Notes: generated from the letters alone by a model not told the origin. Positions 7,380-14,673 are shown, counted from the first letter of the stretch. The stretch: DNA of 16,732 nucleotides from Actinomycetes bacterium (GCA_030425745.1 JAUHZW010000019.1:1-16732), one strand, 5' to 3'. Program-made: numbers and translations.

Positions 7380-8417
7380 ATGTCAGCATCGGATCAGCGG
7401 CTCACGCTCGGAATGGTCGGGCTGGGCCGCATGGGAGCCAATCTGGCGCGGCGAGCCATGGCCGACGGCCATGCCTGCGTGGTCTTCGACCCGAATGCCG
7501 ACGCGGTCACCGCCCTGGCTGGCGACGGTGCCACGGGTTCGTCCTCTCTGGCGGAACTGGTCGAGGCTCTGCCCGCACCTCGCACGGTGTGGGTCATGGT
7601 TCCTGCCGGGCACATCACGGAGTCCGTCGTCACTGACCTGATCGGCCTGCTGTCTCCCGGGGACTGCATCATCGACGGAGGCAACTCGTACTACCGCGAC
7701 GACATCCGACGCAGCACACTCGCATCCGATCAGGGAATCGACTATCTCGATGTCGGCACCTCCGGCGGGGTGTGGGGCCTCGAGCGCGGCTACTGCCTCA
7801 TGATCGGCGGCCCGGATGGTTCGGTCGACCGGCTGACGCCCCTCTGGGACACCATCGCACCGGGTGTCGAGGCGGCAGAGCGCACCGCCGGGCGCTCCGG
7901 AGAGCCGACGCCCGAGGAGCACGGCTGGCTGCACTGCGGACCCAGCGGGGCGGGCCACTTCGTGAAGATGGTGCACAACGGGATCGAGTACGGGCTCATG
8001 GCGGCCTACGCGGAGGGACTGAACATCCTGAAGCACGCCAACGCGGGGACCGTCGAACGCGACGCAGACGCCGAGACCGCGCCGATGTCGGATCCACAGT
8101 TCTATCAGTACGACCTCGACATCCCGGCCATCGCCGAGGTGTGGCGCCGGGGCAGCGTCGTCGGCTCGTGGCTGCTGGATCTCACGGCCCTCGCCCTGCA
8201 CGAGTCACCGGACCTGGAGGAGTTCGGTGGCCGGGTCTCGGATTCGGGGGAAGGCCGCTGGACCTCGATCGCCGCCATCGAGGAGGGTGTTCCAGCCCCG
8301 GTGCTCACGTCAGCGCTGTACGAGCGCTTCGAGTCGCAGGGCAACGGCCTCTTCGCCGCCCAGTTGCTGAGCGCCATGCGCAAGCAGTTCGGTGGTCACG
8401 ACGAGAAGAACGGCTGA
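7380..8417 (+). CDS. gnd: 6-phosphogluconate dehydrogenase, decarboxylating, short NAD-linked type
   Basis: Oxidises 6-phosphogluconate to ribulose 5-phosphate and CO2 in the oxidative pentose phosphate pathway. It has 345 residues, well short of the roughly 470 of the NADP-dependent E. coli type, and fits the short GndA/YqeC branch. The Rossmann motif GLGRMGANLARR is at 14-25. The acid D37 closes the second strand (VVFDPN), where NADP enzymes usually carry N-R-T, so NAD is the likely cofactor. Substrate-binding IIDGGNSYYRDD is at 97-108 and catalytic K196 lies in GHFVKMVHNGIEYG. The C-terminal helical domain contains the EGRWT substrate motif (291-295). It is divergent from pgi and convergent with mshC, with a single base between the two stop codons. 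No zwf or opcA lies alongside. Confidence 0.95.
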   Translation: MSASDQRLTLGMVGLGRMGANLARRAMADGHACVVFDPNADAVTALAGDGATGSSSLAELVEALPAPRTVWVMVPAGHITESVVTDLIGLLSPGDCIIDGGNSYYRDDIRRSTLASDQGIDYLDVGTSGGVWGLERGYCLMIGGPDGSVDRLTPLWDTIAPGVEAAERTAGRSGEPTPEEHGWLHCGPSGAGHFVKMVHNGIEYGLMAAYAEGLNILKHANAGTVERDADAETAPMSDPQFYQYDLDIPAIAEVWRRGSVVGSWLLDLTALALHESPDLEEFGGRVSDSGEGRWTSIAAIEEGVPAPVLTSALYERFESQGNGLFAAQLLSAMRKQFGGHDEKNG

Positions 8418-8418
8418 G

Positions 8419-9645
8419 CTACAGGCGGACGCCGAGCAGTGCGTCGACGGTCTGCCCGAACAGGCCGGGCGCTGCATCGTCACTTCCCCCGGATCCCAGA
8501 GCCGCCATCGACCAGTCGTCGAGCGCGTCGAGGGCCTCAGGCGTGCGGAGGTCGTCGGCCAGAGCAGCCCTGACCCGCTGCAGCGTGGGAGCGAGATCCG
8601 GACCAGCCGGCAGTTCGGCCGCCTGTCGCCAGAGGGTCAGACGCTGCAGAGCACCCTCGAGCCCCTGAGGCGTCCAGGCCCAGTCGCTGCGGTAATGATG
8701 CGCCAGCAGGGCCAGCCTGATCGCGGCGGAGTCGATGCCCTGATGGCGCAGCTCCGAGACGAACACGAGGTTGCCCCGGGACTTGGACATCTTGTGTCCC
8801 TGCCAGGCCACCATGCCCGAGTGCACGTAGTGGTGGGCGAACGGAGTCTCACCGGTGAGCACCTGGGCCTCGGCTGCGCTCATCTCGTGGTGCGGGAAGA
8901 CGAGATCGCTCCCACCGCCCTGGACGTCGAACCCCATGCCGAGGTGGTCCAGCGCGATGGCCGCGCATTCGATGTGCCAGCCCGGGCGTCCGTGGCCCAA
9001 CTCGGTGTTCCACGCAGGCTCGTCCGGACGTGCCGACTGCCAGACCAGGCAGTCCAGCGGATCCCGCTTGCCGGGCCGGTCCGGGTCCCCGCCTCGCTCG
9101 CCGAACACCCGCGACATCTCCTCGGCATCCATGCCTGCGAGTGAGCCGAAGTCCGCGTCGTCGCGGACGGCGAAGTACAGGTCGCTGTCGACCGCGTACA
9201 CGGCGCCCTTGGCCTGGAGATCCTCGACATACTGGGCGACGGACGGGATGGACTCCACGGCCCCGATGTAGTCCCGAGGCGGAAGCACGTTCAGCGCCTC
9301 CATGTCCTCGCGGAACAGCGCCGTCTCCCGATCAGCGATGGCCCGCCAGTCCTGACCGGTCTCCACGGCCCTCTCCAGCAGCGGGTCGTCGATGTCCGTG
9401 ACGTTTTGGACATAGTGGACGTCATGGCCGGCGTCGCGCCACACCCGATTGACCAGATCGAAGGTCACGTAGGTGAAGGCGTGCCCCATGTGGGTGGCGT
9501 CGTAGGGGGTGATGCCACAGACGTACATGCGTGCCGTCTCGCCCGGCTCGGTCGGTCGCACGGTGCCGGTGCGGGTGTCATGGAGCCTCAACTGCTCGCC
9601 TCGACCGGGCAGATCAGGGACCGGGGGCATGGGCCACGACTTCAC
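8419..9645 (-). CDS. mshC: Mycothiol synthesis ligase MshC (cysteine:GlcN-Ins ligase)
   Basis: ATP-dependent enzyme that activates L-cysteine as an adenylate and joins it to GlcN-inositol, the penultimate step to mycothiol, the main cytosolic thiol of actinomycetes. It is a 408-residue relative of cysteinyl-tRNA synthetase and shares its catalytic core: zinc ligand C43 in MYVCGITPYDATHMGH, the HIGH-like HMGH (52-55), zinc ligands C227 (GWHIECAA) and H252 (PHHE), and KMSKS (285-289). MshC rather than CysS is indicated by the start (MKSWPMPPVPDLPGRGEQLR resembles mycobacterial MshC), by the short C-terminus without the tRNA-binding domain, and by its companions. Its GTG at 9645 has no Shine-Dalgarno but has TAGGCT six bases upstream. 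It follows the phosphatase/DUF3090/SCO1664-like genes and could also be read through from them. Confidence 0.95.
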   Translation of the reverse strand: MKSWPMPPVPDLPGRGEQLRLHDTRTGTVRPTEPGETARMYVCGITPYDATHMGHAFTYVTFDLVNRVWRDAGHDVHYVQNVTDIDDPLLERAVETGQDWRAIADRETALFREDMEALNVLPPRDYIGAVESIPSVAQYVEDLQAKGAVYAVDSDLYFAVRDDADFGSLAGMDAEEMSRVFGERGGDPDRPGKRDPLDCLVWQSARPDEPAWNTELGHGRPGWHIECAAIALDHLGMGFDVQGGGSDLVFPHHEMSAAEAQVLTGETPFAHHYVHSGMVAWQGHKMSKSRGNLVFVSELRHQGIDSAAIRLALLAHHYRSDWAWTPQGLEGALQRLTLWRQAAELPAGPDLAPTLQRVRAALADDLRTPEALDALDDWSMAALGSGGSDDAAPGLFGQTVDALLGVRL

Positions 9646-9651
9646 CCGATC

Positions 9652-9657
9652 AGCCTA
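9652..9657 (-). promoter_or_regulatory. Candidate -10 element of mshC (leaderless geometry)
   Basis: On the minus strand TAGGCT is followed by six bases (GATCGG) and then GTG. Because the MshC N-terminus matches known homologues from this GTG, the start is well supported, so the absence of a ribosome site and the six-base spacing are informative. It lies in the 31-base gap after the SCO1664-like gene and suggests mshC has a promoter separate from the upstream trio. Confidence 0.55.
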
Positions 9658-9676
9658 GTCATGCTCGGGATGGCGG

Positions 9677-10492
9677 TCAGAAGACCGGCCACGGCACGGC
9701 CGGCCAGTGCGGGGACGGCAGCGGGAAGCGGGCGTGATCGAGCAGGTCGCGCACGCGCTCCTGGAGCGCCTGGCGTTCGCTCTCGGAGAGGAACCGGTCA
9801 ACGTCGTGGATCCCGGCTGCGAGCGCTCCCTCGAGCACCTCCAGCCCCTCGAGCTGGTCCTCGCTCAGTTGATCTCCCGCCCACCCCCACAGGACGGTGC
9901 GGAGCTTGTCCTCCTCGGAGAAGGTCACCCCGTGATCGATGGCCCACAGTCGATCCTCAGCGTCACAGAGGACATGCCCGCCCTTGCGATCGGCGTTGTT
10001 CACGACGGCATCGAAGACCGCCATGCGGGCGAGGTCGGAACGGATCGCATGGGTGAGGATCACCGGCTGGTCCTCGGCATCTCGCGCCTCCAGGATGCCG
10101 GCCCACCCCTCGGGCACATGGCCGGGCCGGACGACGTCCACCGGACGTGCTGCGTGATCCTCATCGATCCACAGCTGGACCATGGCAGGCCCCACCTCGG
10201 TGTCGTCACGCCAGACGGTCGGGGGCACCAGGTCCCAGCCCAAGGCCTCGCTGATCGCATGCGCCGCCACCTCGCGCCCGGAGAGCGTGCCGTCCGGAAA
10301 GTCCCAGAGCGGCCGTTCGCCGGCCACCGGCTTCACAACGCACACGACCGACGCACCACCGCCGGTCGCCCGCGCCCGCAGAGTGGCATTGGACGCCGCG
10401 AGCAGCCGCCCCTCGATCTCGAGGGCACCGGTCAGGATGACTTCACGGGCCTGCGCCAGGGATACCGAGGAGCCGCTGGGCCGTTCGTTCAT
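9677..10492 (-). CDS. SCO1664-family protein with kinase-like motifs
   Basis: A 271-residue protein of an uncharacterised actinobacterial family (I recall TIGR03843) described as resembling phosphatidylinositol 3/4-kinases. The kinase-like layout is visible: VVKP with K54 where the ATP lysine would be, a helix with E74 (GREVAAHAISEALG), FDAVVNNADRKGGH (160-173) resembling a catalytic loop, and AIDHG (184-188) in the place of a DFG metal motif. The C-terminus is proline- and tryptophan-rich (HWPAVPWPVF). The chosen ATG at 10492 shares ATGA with the DUF3090 stop; a longer open frame up to 10639 lies wholly inside DUF3090 and its extra residues look like out-of-frame arginine-rich noise. Substrate unknown. 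The constant link to mshC suggests a role tied to thiol metabolism, but that is inference. Confidence 0.9.
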   Translation of the reverse strand: MNERPSGSSVSLAQAREVILTGALEIEGRLLAASNATLRARATGGGASVVCVVKPVAGERPLWDFPDGTLSGREVAAHAISEALGWDLVPPTVWRDDTEVGPAMVQLWIDEDHAARPVDVVRPGHVPEGWAGILEARDAEDQPVILTHAIRSDLARMAVFDAVVNNADRKGGHVLCDAEDRLWAIDHGVTFSEEDKLRTVLWGWAGDQLSEDQLEGLEVLEGALAAGIHDVDRFLSESERQALQERVRDLLDHARFPLPSPHWPAVPWPVF

Positions 10493-11049
10493 CCGCGTCG
10501 GCGGTAGCCGTTGGCCCGCGGGCACACGTGACCCTCGGGGTCGAGGGGCTGGCTGCAGAACGGGCAGGCGGGCCGACCGGCTGCGACCACGGCACGGGCA
10601 CGCTGCGCGAAGGCGCGCGCCTGAGCCGGCTCCAGCCACACCCGCAGCGTGTCGGGGCCCGTCGCCTCGTCGTCACCGATGTCCGGGACCTCGATGGCCT
10701 CCTCGGTCACCGCGTGCGCCTCGATGACCACCCTCAGGTTGGCCTCGTCCCACCCCAGGGCCATGGCACCGACCCGGAACTCCTCCATGATGGGTGCGTC
10801 CAGCGGGTCGTTGTCGTAGGGACCCACCAATCCCTCGGGCACGACCTCCTCATCGCCCCGGTCGCGCACCTCGTCCAGCAGTTGGTCGATCCGCTCGGCC
10901 AGCGCCTCAGCCTGGGCCTTCTCCACCACGACACTGGTCAGCTGACCCTGCTGCCGGGCCTGGAGGAAGAATGTCCGCTCGCCGGGCATGCCCACGGTGC
11001 CGACGACGAACCGGTCGGGCTCCACGAAGTCGTACACCTGGCGCGTCAT
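10489..11049 (-). CDS. DUF3090 protein with C-terminal zinc knuckle
   Basis: A 186-residue member of DUF3090 (I recall TIGR03847), a conserved actinobacterial family without known function. The start MTRQVYDFVEPDRFVVGTVG is typical. The middle is acidic and probably folds as a mixed alpha/beta domain, with a recognisable EFRVGAMALGWDE at about 90-102. The last 30 residues hold CPFCSQPLDPEGHVCPR, with C162, C165, H174 and C176: a CX2C-X8-HXC arrangement likely to bind zinc. The ATG at 11049 overlaps the phosphatase stop as ATGA, with GGGGGAGG nine bases upstream; its own stop overlaps the SCO1664-like start in the same way. The tight chain implies near-equal synthesis of three proteins that may work together or bind each other. 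Confidence 0.93.
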   Translation of the reverse strand: MTRQVYDFVEPDRFVVGTVGMPGERTFFLQARQQGQLTSVVVEKAQAEALAERIDQLLDEVRDRGDEEVVPEGLVGPYDNDPLDAPIMEEFRVGAMALGWDEANLRVVIEAHAVTEEAIEVPDIGDDEATGPDTLRVWLEPAQARAFAQRARAVVAAGRPACPFCSQPLDPEGHVCPRANGYRRRG

Positions 11050-11729
11050 GCGCCTGATCCTCCCCCGACGGCCGCATCGCTGCCGCGTCGACGGCCCCGC
11101 TTTCGCTGCGGGCGAAGCGAGGCAACGCTGCCGCCGTTGTCGTTCATGCGCTCGACGAACGGGCGAAGCTCGGTGTACCGGATGACGCTCAGGGACGCAG
11201 GGTCCACCTGGATCCGCTGGAACTGATCGAGGTGCATCCCGAGGGCATCCGCCAGGATCGCCTTGATCACGTCACCATGACTGACCACCGCGTACACGGC
11301 ATCCGGACCGAGGTCGGCATTCCAGTCCCTGATCCCTTCCACCGCACGATGCTGCACCTCGCGCAGCGACTCCCCGCCGGGGAACGCGGCTGCGCTGGGG
11401 TGCCCCTGGACGACCTTCCAGTGGGGCTCCTTCGCCAGTGCCGTCAGCGAACGGCCCGTCCAGTCGCCGTAGTCGCACTCGATGAAACGGTCATCGGTCC
11501 AACGCTCGATCTCAGGTCGATCACCGACCAGCAGATCGGCCGTCTCCATGGTGCGGTCGAGTGGGGAGGACACCAACGTGGTGAACGGCACATCGCCGAG
11601 ACGCGCGGCCAGAGACGTCACCTGCTCACGGCCGTGGTCGTCGAGGAACACGCCCGGGGACTGCCCCGCAAGGGTCCCCGCGGCATTCGCGTCGGTGCGG
11701 CCGTGGCGGATCAGGAGCACGGTCGACAT
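11046..11729 (-). CDS. Histidine phosphatase-fold protein (MSMEG_4193-like probable phosphomutase)
   Basis: A 227-residue member of the phosphoglycerate mutase-like histidine phosphatase family, closest by context to the MSMEG_4193 group (I recall TIGR03848). The phosphate pocket is complete: nucleophile H9 in RHG (8-10) followed by RTDAN, R59 in SSPLDRTMET, acid E84 in FIECDYGDW, and the second histidine H151 in VVSHGD. The final 30 residues are basic then glycine-rich and look disordered. It is the first gene of a four-gene minus-strand run ending in mshC. Its ATG is preceded at six bases by TACGCT with no Shine-Dalgarno, so it probably starts a leaderless message. Whether it is a mutase or a phosphatase, and on what substrate, is not shown. 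Confidence 0.93.
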   Translation of the reverse strand: MSTVLLIRHGRTDANAAGTLAGQSPGVFLDDHGREQVTSLAARLGDVPFTTLVSSPLDRTMETADLLVGDRPEIERWTDDRFIECDYGDWTGRSLTALAKEPHWKVVQGHPSAAAFPGGESLREVQHRAVEGIRDWNADLGPDAVYAVVSHGDVIKAILADALGMHLDQFQRIQVDPASLSVIRYTELRPFVERMNDNGGSVASLRPQRKRGRRRGSDAAVGGGSGA

Positions 11730-11735
11730 GAACCC

Positions 11736-11741
11736 AGCGTA
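11736..11741 (-). promoter_or_regulatory. Candidate -10 element of the phosphatase operon
   Basis: On the minus strand TACGCT is followed by six bases (GGGTTC) and then ATG at 11729; there is no ribosome site. A -35 at 17-base spacing would read GTGCCG (11764-11759), which overlaps the -10 candidate of the divergent corA gene. Confidence 0.5.
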
Positions 11742-11761
11742 GAACGTTCACCCGAGCACGG

Positions 11762-11767
11762 CACAAT
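11762..11767 (+). promoter_or_regulatory. Candidate -10 element of corA
   Basis: CACAAT matches four of six bases of TATAAT, including the key second A and final T. Six bases (GCGCGC) separate it from GTG at 11774, and no Shine-Dalgarno is present. The expected -35 position (about 11739-11744) falls on the -10 of the divergent phosphatase gene, and its sequence is a poor -35. Confidence 0.45.
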
Positions 11768-11773
11768 GCGCGC

Positions 11774-12796
11774 GTGATCCGCGGGATGGGCCTCTACGGG
11801 CCGGACGACGTCATGCCCCTGACCGAGGTGCGCAACTGGGAGCAGCCCGGCGACACGCACCCGGAGCCGAAATTGATGGAGCTCCGAGAGCGATGCGCGG
11901 AGCGTGAGGAGGGATTCGTCTGGCTGGGCCTGTTCGAGCCCACCCGCGCTGAACTCGAGATGGTGGGCCGGGTGTTCGATCTTCCGCCCCTGCAGCTGGA
12001 GGACGCCAGCAATCCAGATCAGCGCGCCAAGTTCGAGATCGACCGGCAGGGCCACGGGCTGGCGGTGCTCAAGGTCCTGAGCTACACCGATTCCACGTCC
12101 GACGTGACCACGGGCCAGATCGCGGTCTTCATCGGTGAGTGGTTCGCCCTGACGGTGCGCTTCGGCCAGATCGGCGACCTCCGACCCATCCGTGAGCGCC
12201 TCGACGCCGATGCCGAACTCCGCAGCATGGGGCCCGTCGCGGTGCTGTACGCCGTGCTGGACCGGACCGTCGACGGATACCTCGCGGTCTCCAACGAGGT
12301 GAGCACGGATGTCGAGGTGCTGGAGGCGGAGATCTTCACCGGCACGCCCACCGTGGAGACGACCAACGCGATCTACCGGCTCAAGCGCGAGAACGTGGAG
12401 GTCCGGCGCGCACTGCATCCCCTGGCCCTGTGGTCGCATGAGGCCGTCGCCGAGCGGCTGCCGTGGGTGCCACCGGGCCTTCGGGCGTACTTCCGCGACA
12501 TCGGCGACCATCTGCTCCGAGCGGCGGATGCCACCGATGCGGCGGACAACCTGCTCATGACGATGCTCATGGCCTCGACGGCGCTTCAGGACCTCCAGCA
12601 GAACGGTGACATGCGCAAGATCTCCGCCTGGGTTGCCATCGCCGCCGTGCCGACGGCCATCGCCGGCATCTACGGAATGAACTTCGACGACATGCCCGAA
12701 CTGCACTGGTCGCTCGGATACCCGGCAGTGCTGACGCTGATGGCGACGACCTGCGCACTGCTGTACCGCGGCTTCCGCAGATCGGGGTGGCTGTAG
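11774..12796 (+). CDS. corA: CorA-type magnesium transporter
   Basis: Inner-membrane channel for Mg2+ (and often Co2+ or Ni2+), working as a pentamer. The 340 residues have a large cytosolic N-terminal domain (about 1-280), including a long helix whose end reads LQDLQQNGDMRKISAW, then the first membrane helix (about 284-299) ending in the signature YGMNF (300-304, GMN at 301-303), a short acidic periplasmic loop (DDMPELHW), the second helix (about 316-331) and a basic cytosolic tail (RGFRRSGWL). This is a complete CorA. The start is GTG at 11774, chosen because CACAAT sits six bases upstream; ATG at 11786 is an in-frame alternative. No Mg2+ riboswitch can fit, because only 44 bases separate it from the divergent phosphatase gene. 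Confidence 0.96.
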   Translation: MIRGMGLYGPDDVMPLTEVRNWEQPGDTHPEPKLMELRERCAEREEGFVWLGLFEPTRAELEMVGRVFDLPPLQLEDASNPDQRAKFEIDRQGHGLAVLKVLSYTDSTSDVTTGQIAVFIGEWFALTVRFGQIGDLRPIRERLDADAELRSMGPVAVLYAVLDRTVDGYLAVSNEVSTDVEVLEAEIFTGTPTVETTNAIYRLKRENVEVRRALHPLALWSHEAVAERLPWVPPGLRAYFRDIGDHLLRAADATDAADNLLMTMLMASTALQDLQQNGDMRKISAWVAIAAVPTAIAGIYGMNFDDMPELHWSLGYPAVLTLMATTCALLYRGFRRSGWL

Positions 12797-12800
12797 CCAC
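12787..12800. terminator. Weak hairpin at the corA/uppP convergent junction
   Basis: GTGGC-TGTA-GCCAC covers the corA stop codon. The stem is only five base pairs and no T-run follows. The two stop codons are seven bases apart, so any terminator must overlap coding sequence. I regard it as possible only. Confidence 0.25.
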
Positions 12801-12803
12801 GCG

Positions 12804-13622
12804 TCAGGCGGTCAGCACACCCGCTGAGAGCAGCGCGAGCACGAGGATCCCCAGGCCGAGTCGATACACGACGAACGGCAGGTACGAACGCGTCGTCAGC
12901 CAGCGCATCAGCCAGGCGATCACCGCCAAACCGACACCGAAGGCGATAACCGTGGCGAGGATCGTAGGACCCCAGGCGACATTGGCCTCATCGCCGATCT
13001 TTGTCGCTTCGTACAGCCCCGACGCGAGCACAGCCGGGATGGCGAGCAGGAAGGCGTACCGAGCGGCAGCCGCCCTCGAGTACCCCATGGCCAGACCGCC
13101 GGTGATCGTCGCCCCCGACCGCGACACCCCGGGGATGAGGGCCAGGGCCTGGGCCAGACCGAACAGCAGGCCGTCGCGCACGGTGAGGTCGCGCTCTGTC
13201 TTGCGACGCGCTCCGAGAGCGTCGGCCACCCCCAGCAGCAGGCCGAAGATGATCAGCATCGACGCGGTGAGCCACAGATTGCGCGCGACGGTCTCGATCT
13301 GATCGGCGAAGAGCAGGCCCAGCACGCCGATCGGGATGGTGCCGATGATCACCAGCCAGCCCATCCGGGCATCAGGGTCACGTCGGGCATCGGCCGACAC
13401 GATCGACCTCGTCCACGCCCGCAGGATGGCCGAGATCTCACGCCGGAAATAGAGGATGACCGCCAGCTCTGTGCCGATCTGCGTCACCGCGGTGAAGGCC
13501 GCTCCGGGATCCTCCCAGCCGAGGAGTTGCGACAGGATCAGCAGATGTGCGCTCGAGGAGATCGGTAGGAACTCCGTCAGGCCCTGGACGACGCCCAGGA
13601 CGAGGGCCTCGAGCCAGGTCAC
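12804..13622 (-). CDS. uppP: Undecaprenyl-diphosphatase UppP (BacA family)
   Basis: Integral membrane enzyme that removes one phosphate from undecaprenyl diphosphate, recycling the lipid carrier for peptidoglycan and other wall polymers; overproduction gives bacitracin resistance. The 272 residues contain the two family signatures: GLTEFLPISSSAHL (14-27, with E17 and H26) and PGVSRSGAT (164-172, with R168). Several hydrophobic helices are visible, for example about 88-106, 117-135, 189-204, 219-240 and 250-269. The start is GTG at 13622, where GTGA joins the end of the LLM oxidoreductase gene. A longer frame up to 13976 would add about 118 residues of arginine- and glycine-rich noise lying inside the LLM gene and is rejected. 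It is convergent with corA. Confidence 0.97.
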   Translation of the reverse strand: MTWLEALVLGVVQGLTEFLPISSSAHLLILSQLLGWEDPGAAFTAVTQIGTELAVILYFRREISAILRAWTRSIVSADARRDPDARMGWLVIIGTIPIGVLGLLFADQIETVARNLWLTASMLIIFGLLLGVADALGARRKTERDLTVRDGLLFGLAQALALIPGVSRSGATITGGLAMGYSRAAAARYAFLLAIPAVLASGLYEATKIGDEANVAWGPTILATVIAFGVGLAVIAWLMRWLTTRSYLPFVVYRLGLGILVLALLSAGVLTA

Positions 13623-14668
13623 TCCCCCAGGCCCGACTCGTCGAGGATCTCGACCATCTCGCGCAGGGTGTGGAGACGTTCCTCGAGGGATCCCGCGTAC
13701 AGGCCCAGGGTCAAGGTGGTCACGCCGGCGTCCGCATAGGCCGACAACCGGTCGCGCACCCGGTCGCGCGGACCGAGCAGCGCCGTGCGATCCATGAACT
13801 CGAACGGCACGGCCGCCATCGCGGCGTCGTAATCGCGCGCCAGATAGCTCTCCTGGATCCGATCGGCGGCCTCCTCGTAGCCGAGTCGGCAGGCCAGCTG
13901 GTGGTAGAAGTTCTTGTCGCGGCTGCCCATCCCCCCGACGTAGAGCGCCGAGTAGAAGCGCACCGGGTCGGCGCACCTCTCCGGATCGTCGCCGAGCACC
14001 ACCGGGACTGTCGGCACGACATCGAACCCGTCCATCGTCAGACCGGCCTTCTCCCGACCCTCACGCAGCGGCTGCATGAGCTCGCCCGCATGCTCGGGCG
14101 AGAAGAAGATCGCGAGCCAACCGTCCGCGAGCTCACCGCACAGGGCCAGATTGCGCGGCCCGATCGCCGCGAGATAGATCGGCAGGCGCTCGCGAACCGG
14201 ATGCACGGTCAGGGTCAGGGCCTTGCCCGGACCGTCCGGCAGCGGCAGGGTGAAGAACTCCCCCTCGTAGCGGACCTTCTCCCGTGCCAGGGCCATGCGC
14301 ACGATGTCGACGTACTCCCGAGTGCGGGCCAGGGGCTTGTCGAAACGCACTCCGTGCCAGCCCTCGGAGACCTGGGGCCCGGAGACGCCCAGGCCCAGGC
14401 GGAAACGCCCGCCAGACAGCGTGTCGAGCGTGGCCGCGGTCATCGCCGTGTTGGCGGGAGTGCGGCCCGGGATCTGGAACACCGCCGAGCCGATGTCGAT
14501 GCTGTCGGTCTGCGCGGCGATCCAGGCCAGGACCGTCGCCGCATCCGAACCGTAGGCCTCCGCAGCCCACACCACCGAGTAGCCGAGTCGATCCGCCTCG
14601 CGTGCGAGTTCGAGGTTGTCGGCATCATTGCCGGCTCCCCAGTATCCGAGGTTCAGTCCCAGTCTCAT
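13619..14668 (-). CDS. LLM-class F420-dependent oxidoreductase (Rv3520c-like)
   Basis: A 349-residue cytosolic enzyme with the luciferase-like monooxygenase barrel, probably using reduced coenzyme F420. The start MRLGLNLGYWG resembles mycobacterial Rv3520c, which I recall as the type of its subfamily (TIGR03559). Other family landmarks are WAAEAYGSDAATVLAW (about 34-49), IPGRTPANTAMTAATLD, the LSGGRFRLGLGVSGPQV turn that lines the cofactor site, and LPIYLAAIGPRNLALCGELA. The substrate is unknown; F420 rather than FMN is inferred from the family. The ATG at 14668 has a clear Shine-Dalgarno. uppP follows with a four-base overlap, so the two are co-transcribed. Divergent from the aldo/keto reductase gene. 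Confidence 0.93.
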   Translation of the reverse strand: MRLGLNLGYWGAGNDADNLELAREADRLGYSVVWAAEAYGSDAATVLAWIAAQTDSIDIGSAVFQIPGRTPANTAMTAATLDTLSGGRFRLGLGVSGPQVSEGWHGVRFDKPLARTREYVDIVRMALAREKVRYEGEFFTLPLPDGPGKALTLTVHPVRERLPIYLAAIGPRNLALCGELADGWLAIFFSPEHAGELMQPLREGREKAGLTMDGFDVVPTVPVVLGDDPERCADPVRFYSALYVGGMGSRDKNFYHQLACRLGYEEAADRIQESYLARDYDAAMAAVPFEFMDRTALLGPRDRVRDRLSAYADAGVTTLTLGLYAGSLEERLHTLREMVEILDESGLGE

Positions 14669-14673
14669 GTCAC

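Noticed and set aside
8419..9645. Cysteinyl-tRNA synthetase
   Set aside because: The catalytic motifs are shared, but the short C-terminus, the MshC-type N-terminus and the actinobacterial mshC neighbours indicate mycothiol ligase.
10493..10639. N-terminal extension of the SCO1664-like protein
   Set aside because: It lies inside DUF3090 in another frame and reads as arginine-rich noise; the ATGA overlap start is preferred.
11730..11773. Mg2+-sensing leader upstream of corA
   Set aside because: Only 44 bases are available and the start appears leaderless.
13623..13976. N-terminal extension of UppP
   Set aside because: The extra residues are out-of-frame sequence inside the LLM gene; the GTG at 13622 gives a normal-length UppP with a GTGA overlap.
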